Assembly (NCBI GenBank): GCA_022361095.1
Contig: JAKSBO010000810.1
Coordinates: 1-7,191 of the forward strand
From: Desulfobacterales bacterium
Lineage (GTDB): Bacteria > Desulfobacterota > Desulfobacteria > Desulfobacterales > Desulfobacteraceae
Direction of reading: 5' to 3'
DNA length: 7,191 nt
Part shown: positions 5,475 to 7,191 of the stretch, in pieces
How the letters are laid out: the number at the start of each line of letters is the position of its first letter
How positions within the stretch are numbered: the stretch's first letter is position 1
The notes under the pieces: generated by a model
Told to the model about the DNA's origin: nothing
What the model saw: only the letters and a program-made list of their open reading frames with translations
Databases searched by the model: none
Made by a program: the position numbers and the translations under genes

Positions 5475-6749
5475 TTATCCCTTTTGGCCCTTCAACGCCG
5501 GCAGGAATTGGGCGGCAAGGCGTGCCGGATGCACCACGGTTAAATCTGCGGCATCATCAAGGTAGCCGCCCAGATTTATGCGGCATACCGGGCAGTCGGT
5601 TACCCAAAGCTCCGCTCCCGTAGCTTTTGCATTGGCCACCTTATTCTCCGCAATGCCCTTTGACACCTCCGGAAACTCGTAGAAAAAGGTACCGCCGCCG
5701 CCGCAGCAGGCATCCATATCCGGCACCGGGATGTATTGAACGCCCTTGAGTGTATTTAAAAGTGCCTGGGCACTTCCCGGGGCGGGCATATGATTTCGCA
5801 GGTGGCAGGGCTGATGATAGGTAACGCGAACCGCTTCATGGTTTTGAACAACGTCTCCGGGCCGGGCGTAATTCATGATAAAGGTGCTGATATCCACTAC
5901 TTTTTCCGCCACACGATTCGCCCGATCCAGGTCCAGCCCAAATGCTTTTGCAAGACCGGGATAGTCATTTTTCAATGCAGCACCGCAGGTGGGGCAATCC
6001 ACGATGACGGCATCAATGCCTTGGGCATCCAGACAGGCCAGGTTGGTGTTGATATTGCTTTTTACCTTTTCCCGGCCGCCGTGGTAAAGCATGGGAATAC
6101 CGCAGCAGGTCTGGGTGCCGGGGATGACCACCTCAAGCCCCATATGGCGCAGAATCTCCAGAACGGCAAAGCCTGTGTCATCAAAAAAATAGTTGGTGGC
6201 ACAGCCTGTAAAATAGGCCACCCGGCCGTATGCAAGATCCGATGCGCCTTGTGATCTCTGCCCGGGTGTTTGTTCCATCTCTGCCCGGGCCGCTGTCCTG
6301 AACGGCACTGTATTCAAAACAGGAAACTGTTTTAAGGCAATGTTGCCCAACTTGTATTTTGAAGCAAACACGTCCGGTACAATTTTCCGGGCCATTTTGG
6401 CCGCTCCCGCCGCCATCCTGATTCGGGACTCCTTTGCCAAAAGATAAACCAGGCTTTTGATCTCAGGCCTGTCTCCGTGGTCACGAATCATCTTTTCGCG
6501 CATGCGGATATACCGTTCGGGATGATTGATGCCCGAAGGGCAGATATTGGCGCAACTGCCGCACATCAGGCATTTGGAAATAATATCCTTGAGCTTTTCG
6601 GATGAAGCAATCTTATGGTCTGCAAAAAAATCAATGAGCTGGATCCGGGCCCTGGGAGAAGTATCCTCCGCACCCTGGGCCTGGTATGCCGGGCACACCG
6701 AAAGGCAGAACCCGCACCTGTTGCAGTTTTGTCCGTATGATTCAGCCAT
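5475..6749 (-). CDS. Glycolate/D-lactate oxidase iron-sulfur subunit (GlcF-like, CCG domains)
   Basis: This cytoplasmic or membrane-facing electron-transfer subunit has 424 residues from the ATG at 6749. Counting from the TTG at 6758 (427 residues), the first ferredoxin motif is C12-x2-C15-x2-C18-x3-C22-P and the second C63-x2-C66-x2-C69-x3-C73-P, giving two [4Fe-4S] clusters. Two CCG domains follow. The first has GC186, CCG (218-220) and CPTC (255-258); the second has HQPCH (315-319), CCGGGG (351-356) and CPVC (389-392). This layout is that of GlcF and of the Fe-S partner of D-lactate dehydrogenase in Desulfovibrio; it passes electrons from the flavin subunit to quinone or another carrier. 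The flavin subunit gene is directly upstream, its stop one base before this ATG, so the two form an operon. Substrate (lactate, glycolate or another 2-hydroxyacid) cannot be settled here. Confidence 0.9.
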   Translation of the reverse strand: MAESYGQNCNRCGFCLSVCPAYQAQGAEDTSPRARIQLIDFFADHKIASSEKLKDIISKCLMCGSCANICPSGINHPERYIRMREKMIRDHGDRPEIKSLVYLLAKESRIRMAAGAAKMARKIVPDVFASKYKLGNIALKQFPVLNTVPFRTAARAEMEQTPGQRSQGASDLAYGRVAYFTGCATNYFFDDTGFAVLEILRHMGLEVVIPGTQTCCGIPMLYHGGREKVKSNINTNLACLDAQGIDAVIVDCPTCGAALKNDYPGLAKAFGLDLDRANRVAEKVVDISTFIMNYARPGDVVQNHEAVRVTYHQPCHLRNHMPAPGSAQALLNTLKGVQYIPVPDMDACCGGGGTFFYEFPEVSKGIAENKVANAKATGAELWVTDCPVCRINLGGYLDDAADLTVVHPARLAAQFLPALKGQKG

Positions 6750-6750
6750 A

Positions 6751-7191
6751 TTAAACAAACTTCCCGGGATTCAGAATACCGTCCGGATCCACTGCTTTTT
6801 TAATCACCCCCATGAACGCAACGCTATCTTCATCCATAACCAGCGGCAGATATTCTGTCTTGGCAAGGCCGATGCCGTGCTCACCGGACAGGGTACCGTT
6901 CAGGGAGGCGGCTGCGGCCATAATCTCATCAAAGGCTTTTTTCACCCGGGCCCACTCCGCTTTATCGGCCTTATCCCCCGGAATCATGGGGTGCATGTTG
7001 CCGTCACCGGCGTGGGCCATCACCCCCACAAGCAAATTGTATTTCTCGCCAATATCCACGATCCTGCGGGTCATCTCCGGGATTTTTCCGGCAGGTACAG
7101 CAATATCCTCGGTATAGAGACTGGATGAAAGCTTGGCAAACACCCCATAGACCGAACGTCTGGCCTGCCAGAGTTTTTCACGGTCCTCTTG
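6751..7191 (-). CDS. FAD-linked 2-hydroxyacid oxidase/dehydrogenase, C-terminal part (GlcD-like), cut by window edge
   Basis: The last 146 residues of a gene that continues past the right edge. The frame is open to base 7191 and begins QEDREKLWQARRSVYGVF, typical of the interior of this family, so the GTG at 7143 is not a true start. The visible part is the FAD-oxidase C-terminal domain: TEDIAVP, AHAGDGNMHP, GEHGIGLAK and the closing DPDGILNPGKFV, all hallmark motifs of GlcD, D-lactate dehydrogenase (Dld-II) and D-2-hydroxyglutarate dehydrogenase. The FAD-binding (PCMH) N-terminal half is outside the window. With the adjoining Fe-S subunit it most resembles the GlcD/GlcF or the sulfate-reducer D-lactate dehydrogenase pair; the enzyme would oxidise a 2-hydroxyacid to a 2-oxoacid and feed electrons to the Fe-S subunit. 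Confidence 0.92.
   Translation of the reverse strand, partial: QEDREKLWQARRSVYGVFAKLSSSLYTEDIAVPAGKIPEMTRRIVDIGEKYNLLVGVMAHAGDGNMHPMIPGDKADKAEWARVKKAFDEIMAAAASLNGTLSGEHGIGLAKTEYLPLVMDEDSVAFMGVIKKAVDPDGILNPGKFV
6760..6765 (-). promoter_or_regulatory. Ribosome binding site favouring the ATG start of the Fe-S subunit
   Basis: GGGAAG on the - strand is 10 bases from the ATG at 6749 but only one base from the in-frame TTG at 6758, so the ATG is the better start. The site lies within the end of the upstream coding region, as expected for coupled genes. Confidence 0.5.

Noticed and set aside
6526..7128. 200-codon frame on the + strand across the oxidase genes
   Set aside because: It is antisense to two well-supported genes and spans their junction, with no recognisable domain.
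7141..7143. GTG as the start of the FAD-linked oxidase gene
   Set aside because: The frame is open upstream to the window edge and those codons give family-typical sequence, so the gene is cut by the edge rather than starting here.

Overview
The window looks like a piece of a sulfate-reducing deltaproteobacterium (Desulfobacterota, Desulfobacteraceae-like). This is inferred from four things: an anaerobe-type hybrid cluster protein very close to the Desulfovibrio protein, a GlcD/GlcF-type flavin plus iron-sulfur oxidase pair of the kind these bacteria use for lactate or glycolate, a PEP-CTERM exported protein, and moderate GC content. No rRNA, tRNA, CRISPR array, transposase or phage gene is visible.

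Left part, + strand (1-2185): a 317-base upstream region with a nested inverted repeat at the very edge and a worn copy of a repeat element (copy C). Then come three co-directional genes: a hotdog-fold acyl-CoA thioesterase of the MenI/YdiI type, a SpoU/TrmH-type RNA 2'-O-methyltransferase, and an ammonia-dependent NAD synthetase (nadE). The last two overlap by four bases, so they are probably co-transcribed.

Middle part, - strand (2203-3480): a short convergent gap filled by repeat copy A, then a secreted C39-like (papain-fold) protein with a C-terminal PEP-CTERM sorting signal. A 382-base region without a convincing gene follows, ending in a strong stem-loop terminator at the 3' end of hcp.

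Right part, - strand (3482-7191): hcp (hybrid cluster protein; NO/hydroxylamine reduction). Its upstream region has a perfect FNR-type palindrome 41.5 bases before a plausible start of transcription, and its leader contains repeat copy B. Further right are a two-[4Fe-4S] CCG-domain oxidoreductase subunit and, running off the window edge, the C-terminal part of its FAD-binding partner. The pair is a membrane-associated or cytoplasmic 2-hydroxyacid (D-lactate or glycolate) dehydrogenase.

The most unusual thing here is the roughly 85-base imperfect-hairpin repeat present three times in about 5 kb: twice just ahead of genes in the same orientation (thioesterase, hcp) and once in a convergent gap. 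I see no complete novel multi-gene system; the genes themselves belong to known families.
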